Assembly (NCBI GenBank): GCA_015847255.1
Contig: JADLZK010004553.1
Coordinates: 1 to 64,000, forward strand
DNA from: Hyparrhenia diplandra
Lineage: Eukaryota; Streptophyta; Magnoliopsida; Poales; Poaceae
Direction of reading: 5' to 3'
DNA: 64,000 bases
Shown here: positions 34,677 to 46,720 of the stretch, one piece after another
Numbering within the stretch: position 1 is the first letter of the stretch
How the letters are laid out: the number at the start of each line of letters is the position of its first letter
Notes under the pieces: generated by a model
The model's database searches: none
Told to the model about the DNA's origin: nothing
What the model saw: the letters and a program-made list of their open reading frames with translations, nothing else
Position numbers and translations under genes: made by a program

Positions 34677-35433
34677 CACTACAAGAAATGTGACCTTTTA
34701 TGACAAAAATCCTTATGACCATGGCAAATATCGTCATATATTGTAACATACTATGACGATAAAATCAGTGTCGTCACAAATTCATGAGCCCTTCAACTAT
34801 TTATGACGACTGCGTTTTTTTGGTCACATAAAGATGCCGAGCGTCGTCACAAAATATCTGCCATGAGCGGCCAATCGACGGTTATGTTTTTGTGACAATA
34901 TGAAGTGTTTTTTTGTGACCTGTTTTCGGCGTCACTGTTTGTTAATTGTAACATGACGGTCTCCAATATCATTATTTGAAACCAGCAGCAGCAAGTCATT
35001 GAGCGGCCTTGGGCCAACCAGCAGCACCAGGCAGGCGCGGCCCACAAGCAACACCGGTCGAAGCTGGGCGGCCGGCCCACGCAAAGCCACGGCCAGAAGA
35101 AGTCCAGTAGCGCAAGGACCAAGCGGCGGCAACTATCTCACACAGGCCAAAGCGGCGGCAAAGCAAAGCGAAGAAGGGAGTCAACGGCGGTCCATTTAAA
35201 ATTGAAACACAACGAAGCCACTCCCTCCAAGCTGTCGAACACGAAGCTAGCTAGCAAGCTAGCTAAGTTGTGTACGGGAGCATGAGTGTTATATACATAC
35301 ACGTATATATATGTTGCATGCATTTCCTTTTTCTTCTTTTTTTTTCTTCAAACATTCTTCTAAGATCTTGATCCAAATATTTTTGCTATGTCATCTAAAA
35401 AATATGTAAATCCTTAGGACCATATTTGTCGTG

Positions 35434-37147
35434 TGTTCTTGATGAAGGACCGATTTTCTTTTTTCCTCGGATTAAAACTTGTAACTAGTCGTTCTCCCTC
35501 GTATGAACTCTAAATGAGGTGATTTTTTTTCCTAAAATTTTCTAAAATCATTTTTGCATCACGTTATGGTGTTGGATTCAGTCACCTCTTCATGCACCAA
35601 AATTTGAGCAATTCAAGTTTTGAATTCAAACTTTGACTTCGAGTCAAAACTTCAGTCAAGCGGAACATGAAATGAACTTCGGTTGAAAATCTTTTGAACA
35701 CGAAAGTTTCATAACTCATCGAGACCAACAAAGTTTATGTAGGTCAAATTTCCATTTGAGGAAGTGGTAATAACATGTAGTTCAAATATAACAAGTCTCT
35801 CACATAGTTCTGAAACTATGTGAGAGACTTGTTATATTTGAATATATAGCACTCAACTTTATTGAAATGGCTTGAGATTTTTTACGGCAGTCATTTATAG
35901 CCAAAATATGGTTCCACACAAGAACTTACATTTTTTCGAACAATTATTTTTATTATTATAATTTTTTTCCGTCTTTGGGTGAGACAAAATTTGGTGAATT
36001 ATACATTGAAAACACTAGAACTATGCGGCGACCTCCACATGTATTTGTTTCCTAGGGCATAAGAGACTTTGTGGCAAAGTTTGGCGCCATTCGAATCTTT
36101 TCGGTGGTGGGTCGATTCAGCGTATAATTACCGTGAAGTCGCACGGAAAATCAAATAAAGCTGAAAAAGTACCAAGCGATTTACGAAAAATCTCAAACTT
36201 GGTGGTTGCTTCACAAAAGGCATTTGGAAGCGAGGAAAAGTTTGAGAGCAATACAATACTTGGAGCCTTTCATCGAACCATGTCTATGCACTAGGGTTCT
36301 TAGGGATTATGCGGTCCAAGTATGGTATTGGTCTCAAACTTTTTCTCAGGCTTCCAAATGCCTTTTGTGAAGCAACCACCAAGTTTGGGATTTTTTAGAA
36401 ATCGTTTGATACTTTTTTCAGTTTAATTGAATTTCCACGGGACTTCGTCGGGTAATTATGCGTTGAACTAGGTCCACCCCTGAAAAGATCCGTAATGGCG
36501 CCAAACTTTGCCACAAGGTAGCTTATGCCCTAGGAAACAAATACATGTGGAGGTCGTTGCATAGTTCTAGTGTTTTCAATATATAATTCACCAAATTTTG
36601 TCTCACCTAACACGGAAAAAAATATAACAATAAAAATAATTGTTCGAAAAATGTGAGTTCTTGTGTGGGACCATATTTTGGCTATAAATGACTGCCAGAA
36701 AAATCTCAAGCCATTTCGACAAAGTTGGAGTGCTATGTAGTTCAAATATAACTAGTCTCTCACATAGTTTCGGGAACTACGTGAGAAACTTGTTATATTT
36801 GAACTACATGTTATTACCACTTCCTCATATGGAAATTTGACCTACATAAACTTTGTTGGTTTCGATGAGTTATGAAACTTTCGTGTTCAAAAGATTTTCA
36901 ACCGAGTTCATTTCGTGTTCCGTTTGATCGAAGTTTTGACCGAAGTCAAAGTTTGAATTCAAAACTTGAATTGCTCAAATTTTGGCACATGAAGAGGTGA
37001 CTGAATCCAACACCATAACGTGATGCAACATGATTTTAGAAAATTTTAGGAAAAAGAATCACCTCATTTGGAGTTCGTATGAGGGAGGACGACTAGTTAC
37101 AAGTTTTAATCCGAAAAAAAAAGAAATCGCTTGTTCATCATGAACAT
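35434..37147. repeat. long inverted repeat, ~830-bp arms
   Basis: Left arm 35434-36263 and right arm 36315-37147 are reverse complements with scattered mismatches and a ~50-bp spacer. Matching landmarks include GGATTAAAACTTGTAACTAG near 35469 and its complement near 37092, and GGTGGTTGCTTCACAAAAGG at 36201 and its complement at 36361-36380. A transcript through it would form a near-perfect hairpin. A partial third copy in direct orientation starts near 37187. Confidence 0.85.
35781..35842. repeat. perfect 29-bp hairpin within the left arm
   Basis: TTCAAATATAACAAGTCTCT... (35781-35809) pairs without mismatch with 35814-35842 across a 4-base loop (CTGA). The corresponding place in the right arm (about 36741-36806) is a decayed hairpin. 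Confidence 0.85.
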
Positions 37148-37668
37148 GTGACGAACAAGAACGAATTTTCTTTTTAATCTATAGTCAAAACTTGTAACTA
37201 GTCTTTCTCCCTCATACGAACTCCGAATTTGATGATTTTTTTCTCTAAAAAATTTTCTAAAAATCGTACCCTATCAATTTATGGTGTTGACTTTTCCATT
37301 TAAATTCATTTTGTAGTCAATATATTTATATAATTTATCTATTCGAAATAGAAATAGAAAAAAAAAAAACTAACTTGGGCCAATACCCCGATGACCCAAC
37401 TACGGTCTCCATTGACATCACCGTCCATGTATTGATCCAACTTGGACCAGTTCGAGCGGGATTCTAAAATACCGAGCGCGACCCGAAAAATTTCACCGAA
37501 CGGAACAAAGAAAATCTCGCCGCCGCGCCGCCGTCCCGCGCTCAAGTGCCGCCTCCCGCTCAAGCTATCCAAAACCAACCCCGTGACCTTATCCTCTTGC
37601 CTCCTCTTGCCCGGTCGGCCAAGGGGAAAAATCCCCAATCTCCCTCAACGCACCACCCCGCCCGTCAT

Positions 37669-37830
37669 CCCGCGGCTCCACGGCGGCGTCTTACGCATCT
37701 CCCACCCGTCCATGCTCATGTACCACCACTTCTACACGCGCCTCGCGTGCGCCGTCCCCGCCGTGGTGGTCGCCGTCGAGCTCCCGCTCGCGCCAGCGCC
37801 GCCCGCCAGCGCACATCGACACCGGCCGGG
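37669..37830 (+). pseudogene. captured carboxylesterase fragment
   Basis: The frame reads PRLHGGVLRISHPSMLMYHH and continues RLACAVPAVVVAVELPLAP. This matches the oxyanion-hole region (normally HGGGF) through the conserved VxVEYRLAP-type segment of plant carboxylesterases (CXE/GID1-like). No catalytic Ser, Asp or His segment is present, so it cannot be an enzyme. It starts and stops abruptly and is followed after ~70 bp by the decarboxylase fragment. Confidence 0.7.
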
Positions 37831-37902
37831 GGGTTTGACAAAGTCGGGGGGGCACCCTCCTCCCCGCACCCATCCGCCACGCGAGGTCGCGCCCGGTGCG
37901 CC

Positions 37903-38142
37903 GCTTCAGTAGCGGCACCGACGGCTACCTGTACTGCGAGGGAGTGCGGGTGGAGGACGCGATGGCGCACCTTCGCCGCCTACCGCGACGCTCTCCAGGG
38001 GCTCCGCTCCATCGTCGGGTTTGCCGTGAAGGCCAACAACAACCTCCCTGTGCTACGCGTCCTGCGTGAGCTTAGCTGCGGCGCCGTCCTCGTCGCGGCA
38101 ACGAGCTCCGACTCGCTCTCCGGCGGGATTCGATCCTGCCAG
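37903..38142 (+). pseudogene. captured diaminopimelate decarboxylase exon fragment
   Basis: Encodes GTDGYLYCEGVRVEDAM. Then, after an apparent ~20-codon deletion and frame change near 37968, it encodes FAAYRDALQGLRSIVGFAVK and VLRVLRELSCGAVLV. KANNN contains the PLP-binding Lys region of plant LysA (last step of lysine synthesis in plastids). The piece ends at a plausible native donor, CCAG/GTGCTA, and intron-like sequence follows, so capture was at the DNA level. Only about 80 of some 480 residues are present. Confidence 0.8.
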
Positions 38143-38683
38143 GTGCTACTCTTGTTCCTAGATTTTTTTACTTCCTGGGATGGACTGGTATGGTTGAGCA
38201 AATATCTTCACTTTCTGGTGCTATTTTCTATTGTTTTAGTTTTGGATTGATTAGAATAGATTATGTTACATCGCCGCTGATGATCAAGGGCGTTTCTGTA
38301 TATTCATCGGCATGGAGAGCAGTAATGTTAGATTATTTTAGTGAGTGCACACGTTTCCACATATGTCCTCAATAAAACATGAATCTGGAAGGAGCTGGGA
38401 GATTCCAAGATCCTAGTTAATTAAGCTATGTAACAGGCGTTCAATTTTTTTAGCAGAACTTGTGTATACAAGTACAATGGTAGTATGGTTTTATTTGTGC
38501 AGGTATGTCCTTGATAGATTCATTTTTGTTTGTGCCAAAGGAGAGACCTGATTATTTTTTTCTATGAATGAATAACTAGTGTTGTTTAATCTACTCGAGG
38601 ATTTTTCGCTTGCCATCACTTCTGTTCCATTGCTTGTTAGTTTTTTTTAGCTTATACTGTCAATGCCTGTATGTCCGGTTCAG

Positions 38684-39049
38684 AGCTAAAAGGAGGTGAC
38701 ATACAAGCCGGTTTGGATCCTAAACAATTAACTGATGTTTCATCAGTCGGGGATTGTGAAGTGGGGGCACCAAAGAAAGCATGCAAGAACTGTACTTGTG
38801 GCAGGGCTGAGGCTGAAGAGAAGGTTGGGAAGCTAGAGCTCACTGCAGAACAGATCAATAACCCTCAGTCAGTTTGTGGCAGTGTAAGTATTACCACAGA
38901 ATTAAGTGGCACTTTATACTTGCTTGTGAAACTCCATGCTCTGGCATACGATTAATTCAGGTTACTTATCGCTGCTGGTGATCTCTGTAAACGTTTCTTG
39001 CAGTGTGGGTTGGGCGATGCCTTTCGATGTGGAACCTGTCCCTACAGAG
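38684..39049 (+). pseudogene. captured anamorsin/DRE2 exons with intron
   Basis: Exon a (38684-38883) follows an acceptor TTCAG and encodes the [2Fe-2S] region start CKNCTCGRAEAEE and LELTAEQINN. The donor GTAAGT opens an intron (38884-39003) ending TTGCAG. Exon b (39004-39049) encodes CGLGDAFRCGTCPYR, the C-X2-C twin motif for the second cluster, and ends at GAG/GTAATG. Anamorsin acts early in cytosolic iron-sulfur protein assembly. The N-terminal methyltransferase-like domain is absent, so this is a fragment. Intact splice sites show that genomic DNA was captured. Confidence 0.85.
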
Positions 39050-39928
39050 GTAATGACATGTTCATTCTAAAACATGGAATAACATTGGCTTTCTAACAAT
39101 TAAATATCTTATGGAAAAAGATCCTTACTGTTAGTGTGGTTTCAGCATATCTACAATGCAACCATATTTCTACTAGAAGACCATATAGGAATTTTACTTT
39201 GCAGTTCGTTATGGTACAAGAAGACCATTCCTGGAGGAAGGATATAGTAGGCCATTGCTGCTGCAAGGATGACTACTAGAGTATTATTATTTTTTCAGTG
39301 GCACTATAAATGTAGTCTGCCTTGGAAATTTATATGTAAGTTCTAAAATGATTGGATACATCAACTGTGCTCAATTACATGCGTGTATATGCATGATCTC
39401 AATCTGTGAATTGTGTTATCACTTGGGATGTCTATCCGTGAATTCTGAATGATTTATGAATTTTGATGCCAATCGTGTGGATGATGGCTTGATATATGTG
39501 TATTATGCTTTTATGTGCTGTGATGGATGTCACCGTCGTCACTGAATGAAATGGATGTCACTCTCGTCACTGAATGAAATAGCATTTTTTGACGCCACAC
39601 ATTCGTCTCAAAAAACCATTCAAACGCCTCCTGGTTCCTACTATTTGTGATGATACACACATAATATGACGCGTTGACTAACTAATGTATGACAGGAGTA
39701 GCTGTCATAAAAGATAACAATATGTGACAGGAAGACTGGTTGCGTCACAAAAAGCAGTGACTTTTTGTGACCAGCTTACAAAAAACCGTCACGAGGTATA
39801 TAATGTGACGGTCGATTTGTGACCACCTTATGACGATGGGTTTTTCGTCATAACGTAGTTTTTATGACTAAATTCTTACCTTACATGACACTTTCGGCTT
39901 GTCATGAAAAGCCAAAATTCTTGTAGTG

Positions 39929-40955
39929 AGTACAGATCACCTTGGGCAACGGGGACTCCATATTCTTACGGACGATAACTGGTTGAATGGGAGGGGAGTC
40001 CGCAACATCGCGCCCTCGATCTTCCAGTCGGTCCCCCGCAGGTACTTGGGAACGACGGTGGCCCAAGCCTTGATCGATGACTCCTGGATCCGCCAGATCA
40101 GAGCTGCAATCACAACCATTGTTTTCGATGAGTTCGATACTCTTTGCGACCTGCTTGACAATGTGCAACTACAAGACCGGCCAGATACCTTCTCTTGGTG
40201 TCTCACTAATCATCACAGCTATTCGGCGGCATCGGCTTACGGAGCCATGTTCTTCGGCTCATCGCCGGTCCTCGGTGCTAGGCAGTTGTGGAAGGTGGCA
40301 GCTCCGCCAAGAGTCCGGTTCTTCTTTTGGTTAGCCATGCATAACAGATGTTGGACAGCAGATCGTCGTCACCGACATGGCCTCCAGGATTCCAATCTAT
40401 GCATTTTTACGTGATCAGGCACCCGAGGCGATTAACCATATTTTGTTGGGATGCTCCTACACCGCGGACAAGTGTGGCACATCGTTCTCTCCAGGCTACA
40501 CCTCCATACTGTGATCACAGTCTCGAAGAGGATTTCATATCATGGTGGCTAACTTAAACGCAAGCTAGTGCCTAAGCATTTCAGGAAAGCCTTTGACTCG
40601 GTGTTTTTCCTAGTTGGCTGGCTGCTCGGAAAGAGCGCAATGCGAGGACCTTCAACTCCACCGCGATGAGCCCGGTGGCCTTGGCTTCGATCATCAGGGA
40701 TGAGGCTTCACGCTGGTGCTCGGCCGGGAATAGGAAACTAGCGGAGTTGCTGGCTGCAGTAGGGTCTTAGTACCAGCCCGGTTATCTTCATCTGTCGCAA
40801 ATTCTTTTCCAATGTAGCCAACACGCTTGTATCCAGTAGAAATAGGTGGTGCTGCGGTAACTGAAGGTTACCGGGCTTTGCTTGTTGTATGTTTCTCAAA
40901 CTTTCTCCTTCTTAATGATATACAAGAACGGCGTGGTCTCTAAAAAAAAAAAAAT
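39929..40955 (+). mobile_element. 5'-truncated LINE 3' end
   Basis: The plus-strand frame (39926-40414) encodes the LINE C-terminal zinc-binding region: WLNGRGVRNIAPSIFQSV, then LWKVAAPPRVRFFFWLAMHN. Further pieces follow in shifted frames to about 40760. It ends in an A run (40942-40954). The left boundary coincides exactly with the CACTA end, so LINE sequence beyond that point is missing. Confidence 0.8.
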
Positions 40956-41448
40956 TTAGCACCGACATATTAGCCAGCTATTTACAAACATCTACCGAGA
41001 ATGTGAAATTAGGACACGAGTGACAGCTGGCAAGCTACCACTGAGCATTTCCAAATAGTACAAAAACAATGCTTCCCAATGCCCAAACTTATTTGTCACT
41101 GAGATCATGGAAATTGAGTCTCCAACAATATCCAGTACACGTACGTACTCAATCTTTCCAGAGCTGTGCATCCAAGGAAGGGATGGTCATGCATCGCAAC
41201 AATGTTGAAACAACTGCTTTCCTAGGATGAACATCGCAACATCTTTAAATGGAATGGTAGGTGCTATATATACATCCTTGTGCCTCCCATCTGAATTTGG
41301 CAGGAAACAACTGATCTATGCTGATTGGTATGTTTAATTTTGTGCTTTTACACAAACACAAGCATATTTTGCTATTCTCCATTTCAGAATGTTGAACTCC
41401 ACCATAGGACTTCTCTACCAAGTGCCCTGTATAATCAAAGTTTCAGAA

Positions 41449-41482
<34 letters not shown>

Positions 41483-43527
41483 ACTCATAAAGTTTCAGAA
41501 CCTAGTGAAGGTTTCTGAAATACATATGTCCAACGCTTTTGTTACACCACCCAACATAGCAATCAGATATCAAATTTAATACAGTTAAGGACCTCTTTCT
41601 ATTTCCTATGGATTTATAGAAAATTGACAAATTAATCTATAACAGATGACCCAGATGCTCCTGATCATACGGGGGAGATTAAGATAATGCAACTATTCAA
41701 CTAGAATCCTATTTTCTCACTGGAACATATGTTCTTAATTCCTTTGAACTACTGTGAGACATTTTTTTGCACAAAACTGTGACTCCGCATTCCCCAGTGA
41801 AACTGTCGATACGTTGGACTGAAATGGGATCCCTGATACGACATGTGGCTCACAAAATAACTAATGAAACTATTTATTTGTTTAAATAGAAAGTCTTGAG
41901 GATGTCTGCTACTCTAAGACTCCATTTGTTTGCTTGTTTCTTGGTTAGGTAAGAAGGATGAGATGAAGGAAATTAATCGTGCTTGCTTAGTTACTGAGTT
42001 ATCCCATTCAAACCAAAGCACTCAAATAGAGGTGCCACTCACGCATCCTTGAACTATCTGCTATAGTTTCTTATTCCTGGAAATAGCACACGATACAATT
42101 GGAATGAGTTGCTTCCTGGCCGGTTAGCAAATCAAATTTATGTGGATGTGTTGCGCCAGCATATATTGTTTCCCCCTTGAATCAATGAAAATTATTATAG
42201 CGTTTTCTCCCATCGATCTGTACCCTTGCTTTATAAATGATGATATCTTTTTCTTACCTCTCGTCTTTTTTGTAAATGAAGATTATTATAGCGTTTTCTC
42301 TGTATCTACTTTAGTGTGCAAAAGATGCTGCACTTGGAAAGGATGAGCAATTTATTACCAACACCCTTAAACTATGAACATCTAAAATCCTGGCTCGTCT
42401 ATCTCGAAAACTCATATGTCGTCCACACAAGTATGGTTCATAATGAAGAAAACTGATTTTAACGGCACTGCACTCTTGCTTGACTTTTGGTGGATGGCAT
42501 GTTTAGTTTCTGTGGATCGATGCCCACACTTGCCAAGGCACTATTGATAAAACATGAAAAAGAAGCGTAGAAGCACCAATAAACAACCATAACTAGAAGA
42601 AGCCTGCCTGCGCTAGAGACAACAACAGCAGGTAGCGAGTCAGAACCCGCCCGGTTTTGTAGATATCTAGATCAAACTACATCGGCTCCGCCATGTACAA
42701 GTCACTAGGTAATACTATTTTAAGGGAGACCAGGAGTCCAGGGTTGCAGTCAACTTCGATCCTCTCAAAGCAGTATATGCGACGGCTGTGAAATCTGCAT
42801 TGCAAGAAGTGTTCATGGCCAGCACAACAACTATGTGCTGCAATGTATTCTTATATGCTTGCACGGCGGGGGCATGGCCTGGCATAGAGCTCATGGCCAA
42901 GGTTAACGCAGTCGTCCTTGATGCCCTGATCGAAGAAAGGGCAGCCATCTCGACATGTACACAGATGGGTAAAATGGTCAGACTTGTCCTGGCGATGAAC
43001 ACCGGCAACACTCGAGCTCAAAAAATCATCAGATCATCACACGCACACACACGAAGTTAACGCCAGAGAGTTTTTGTGCTGCATTTTCTGTTTACTCGAC
43101 TCTAATTATCTGCTTTTGTTTACAACTGAGAGAAGCAGCCCATGAGCGCTTCTCATGCTGCAGATTAATTAGCGTCCAGCGCGTTGCGTCCAGTCCATCC
43201 ATGAGCGCTTCTCACCGTGAGCTAGAGACCAGATGGGGATCGTAGGTGCCAACGCTGGGACTGGTGATGCCACGCAGCCATTGAGATTGGACAGTCCAGT
43301 GACATGTAATGCTCCAATAGACATGACTCCAGATGCCCCTCGTTTCTACTGTGTAACAATAATGCAGCAGAAAATTTTGTCTGTCGAAAGTTATGAAGTA
43401 CCCTGTTTCTTGTAGGTGTGCTTCCTGAAAGCTGAAGTTACTCACGCTTATTACTTTCATGCTCCTCGCGTCTATGATATAGATATTCGTCATGCTTACC
43501 CTTTCCCCTGGTTCCTTTTATAACAAA
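40956..43527. other. no gene supported
   Basis: AT-rich with a T29 run at 41451-41479. A short direct repeat (GAA.ATTATTATAGCGTTTTCTC) lies near 42187 and 42279. An open stretch at about 42720-43060 is free of stops on both strands but shows no family I recognise. Confidence 0.45.
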
Positions 43528-43771
43528 GGGGGTGTTTAGTTGGTGAAATATATTGGGTTGGGCTACTGTAGCACTTTTCGTTTGTATTTGGTAATTATTG
43601 TCCAACCATAGACTAAGTAGGCTCAAAAGATTCGTCTAGAACTTTTCAGTCAAACTATGCAATTAATTATTTTATTTATCTACGTTTAATACTCCATATA
43701 TGCGTTAAAAGAATTGATGTGACAGAAAACTGTAGCAACTTTTTGGGTTTGCATGGGAAGAGAACACCCCC
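43528..43771. mobile_element. MITE with GGGGGTGTTT ends
   Basis: Starts GGGGGTGTTTAGTTGG and ends GAACACCCCC; the outer bases form an inverted repeat. The interior (CTACTGTAGCACTTTTCG, ACTAAGTAGGCTC, AAACTGTAGCAAC) is typical of a common grass MITE. Non-coding, 244 bp. Confidence 0.75.
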
Positions 43772-45066
43772 AAAGTTTCTCAATCAAATATGTGTGATGT
43801 GAAAAAGTTCAATTTTTTTTAATGTGAACGTCTAGCACTCGGACTGGGTGTCAGAAGCAGGCACTTTTCGTACAATTCGTACGTACTGTATTTTTATTTT
43901 ACACATGGGTTTCATGCTCCAATTATAGCGTTGCCATAAATAAAGTTGTATCCCTTGTATAATATGAACATACAGAGTAGGGACACGTTTCTGAAAGTGC
44001 ATAAATGTCATCCAGGCATATATTTGTTACACTCACCTTGCTGCAAGAGATTGTATGGGTTAGTCACTAAGCTGCCTGAACAATTGGTTTCTGCCTAGGT
44101 ACACACCCATACATTGCTGTGAGCTAGAATAAAAAAGACCAGAAAGAAAAAAAACCAACCAATACCGATTGATAGATGCTATTAGTATTTAGAGCCCTTT
44201 TACAAAGTTGATTTTGCCTACCATTGCCTCTCATTGCCTTCTCTAAATTCTTTTTTTCATTTGAAAGGGTAACCAAGTCATTAAGCACGCTAATCAGCGG
44301 CAGGGGCGGCAGGCACAGGGCGCTGGCCCTGTTATGCTGATGGGCTGCTGCCTGCGGTCTTGGCCCAAAGCGAGGGAGAGGGCTTTTGACCTAACTATTC
44401 CTAAGATATTGGAAAATATTATCCCTCTCCCATAACTAAAATACTGCACTAGTGCGATGGTAACTCTTCCTGAGTTTAGCCCACCGCTAATTAATTGGGA
44501 GCTAATTTTTGGTTTTTATTCCGTTTGCTTTTTTACTATTTGCTATTTCTATTTTTTTATTTTTTTTTTTTGGACTTGTTAGTGTGTGAGAATGGCAATA
44601 ATATTCTAATGACTTTGTGAAGGTGAAACTACAAATCCCACATATTCAACTACATATCTCACTTAGTCACATTGAGTATATGTAAGACATGTATGCTTCA
44701 CTAGGATGCATACTACCACCGGCAAGCATCTGAAACTTTACTAGGGTGTTTATGGATCCAAACTAGATGTTGTGTGCATCTGTGCAATTTTCGAGCAAGT
44801 TTACCTATTATTGTAATTATTTGTTGATTTACTAAAAAATAAATGTTAAAATACCCTAATCTAGCTAGAAAAATCTAAAAACTTGCATGGACACACCATT
44901 TTGCTATATAGTCATGAGAAAAAGTTTCAATTGATTCTCGATAAAGTGGTGGTGCACATCCTCTTAAAGGCATACATGGCTCAACCAATGTGATGTTGAG
45001 AGATGTCGCCACATGTGAGATATGTGTATCACCAAGTATCTCTAAATCATGAAATTTTAATAGGTA
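43772..45066. other. no gene seen
   Basis: AT-rich intergenic sequence with homopolymer runs near 44550-44570. No domain or element ends identified. Confidence 0.4.
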
Positions 45067-45212
45067 CTCCCTCCGTTCCAAATTATAGTTCATTTTGGCT
45101 TTTCTAGATACACGCTTTTAATATGCACCTAGTTATACACTATGTCTAGATGCATAGCGAAAGAAATGCATTTAGAAAAGCCAAAACGAACAATTTGGAA
45201 TAAAGCCAAAGG
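45067..45212. mobile_element. Stowaway-like MITE
   Basis: TA-CTCCCTCCGTTCCAAATTAT at the left. At the right GAACAATTTGGAATAAAGCC is a decayed complement. Inner arms TTTTGGCTTTTCTAG and TTAGAAAAGCCAAAA are near-perfect complements. Confidence 0.65.
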
Positions 45213-46384
45213 AATTGTTTGGGTCGAAGTGAAATCTGGTAGCTTTAATTCGGAAGAAGAGTTAGTCAATTACTTGAATTGATGCATTAAGTTTTTATTC
45301 TTCATGCATACATCAATTGATGCATTTTGACTAAGACAATAGGGAATTTCAAAAGGAAGGTCGAAGACCTTGGCAAGATTTAATAACCGGGCCAATATAT
45401 AGTCACGCATTTGGCCGCTTTATGCATTTGGCCAATTAATATGCCCTATCAAGATTGTGTGCCGAAACATCAGTATATATAGTCTCAACGTACAACTTGT
45501 TCAGATGTTACAAGTTACCACTACTCTTTTCAAGGAACCCAAGTCATGACAGAATATCCATGGCACATCAAAAGTTTCAAAAGGTTCATTCAGGGGGCTA
45601 AATTCTCGAATCTGTCATAACAACACTGCCGCCCCAGGCAGGCATCACACTCCGGCCGTTGGATATAGCTGCGCCGCAAATTTCGAAAGAAGAAGAAAAA
45701 CAAAACGTGACAGTTTTCATCGACCAAAAATTCCTCTACATCATGTTCCTTTGACATCTTTCTTCACATGATCTCACCGCACAAAGATATGTACTACTCA
45801 TTATACTTGAATAAATCTCGATACTCGACTATGTTACGTAAACAAATGCAATGTATGTATTGTTGGTAATATCCTGGATGGCCTGTCGACCATTGTCCGA
45901 GTCGTCATTTGCTAGTCCTTTGAGCCTGTCCATAATTATGCAGAAGAGTATATGCATGTAAACAAACACAACTTGGATGGATATTTAGCTTCTAGTACAT
46001 AGCAAATTAACAAGCGACGGAAACTACCCGCTTGTCCAGGAGGGGCGAGCTAATATCTTGAGGGTCATATTGCTTAACACTAGCGATTACATGGCGTTGT
46101 TGGTGCCATGTTCTAAACACGTCGGGGTTCCCTTTGTGGTGATTTCAAATCCCATGCCGAACTTCCTTGACCTTGCTTTTCCCATGGCTGTTTAACCGGG
46201 GAACTAGATGTGATAAAAAAAGTTAACATATAACAACACTTTTACGAAGATAACTACAAATCACGACATGCCCGGACAATCACATATACCAAGGGCAATG
46301 CATGATAAGGTGAAGTGAATAGCAGAATCTTCGATGCAATGCCTAACTGAAACAAACAGGCTTGAAGCCGTGATTCGCTATTTT
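45213..46384. other. no gene seen
   Basis: AT-rich, with an AATTGATGCATT direct repeat near 45277 and 45312. No coding frame of note. Confidence 0.4.
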
Positions 46385-46720
46385 CAAACTCGACCGGCAT
46401 TCCACCAAACAGTTTGAAGGCATGAAGAACTAGCGTGAAAAGACGAACCTGGACGACATTGGCCCATGGAAGTACCCAGCGGTCTCACGCCACGGCCTCG
46501 ACCATGTGCAGCGGCGAGCCGCATCTTGCCGCGAAGCGACTCCTCCGATGCGGGCAGCCGTCCGCCGCCGGCGCCCGGGGCGAAGTTAAAGCCATGTCGA
46601 GAGACGATGTCCGAGTGCACGCCTTCCCTCCAAGAGGCCTCGAGGCGCCGGGCGGACGCGCGGCGGAGCCAGCGCGATCCGCGACCAACCGGCGGCGGCG
46701 GAGACTTTGAACGAACCCTA
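46385..46720 (-). other. GC-rich island, possible gene 5' fragment
   Basis: An isolated 330-bp GC-rich island in AT-rich surroundings. On the minus strand CTAGGGTTCG is followed by CGCCGCCGCC and an ATG near 46596, with a possible donor CCAG/GTTCGTC near 46451. Grass first exons look like this, but no protein family is recognised and no further exon is apparent. Confidence 0.3.

Larger units (their letters stand above)
34677..39928 (+). mobile_element. CACTA transposon carrying three host gene fragments
   Basis: Left end CACTACAAGAAATGTGACC (34677). The right end, reverse complemented, is CACTACAAGAATTTTGGC (39928). Both ends have subterminal ATGAC/GTCAT and TGTGAC/GTCACA repeats over the outer ~250 bp, as in grass CACTA elements. 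No transposase was recognised, so it is non-autonomous. It contains a long inverted repeat (35434-37147) and fragments of a carboxylesterase, a diaminopimelate decarboxylase and anamorsin, all on the plus strand. Flanking trinucleotides differ (ACT left, AGT right), so there is no visible 3-bp target duplication. Confidence 0.85.

Noticed and set aside
37893..39049. A functional diaminopimelate decarboxylase or anamorsin gene
   Set aside because: Only partial exons are present, catalytic and N-terminal domains are missing, and the pieces lie within CACTA ends.
41451..41479. T29 run as the tail of a minus-strand LINE or SINE
   Set aside because: No LINE coding or SINE promoter boxes found next to it, and no flanking duplication spotted.
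42715..43060. Open frames on both strands as a possible small gene
   Set aside because: No recognisable family, no splice signals that stand out, and equal openness of both strands.
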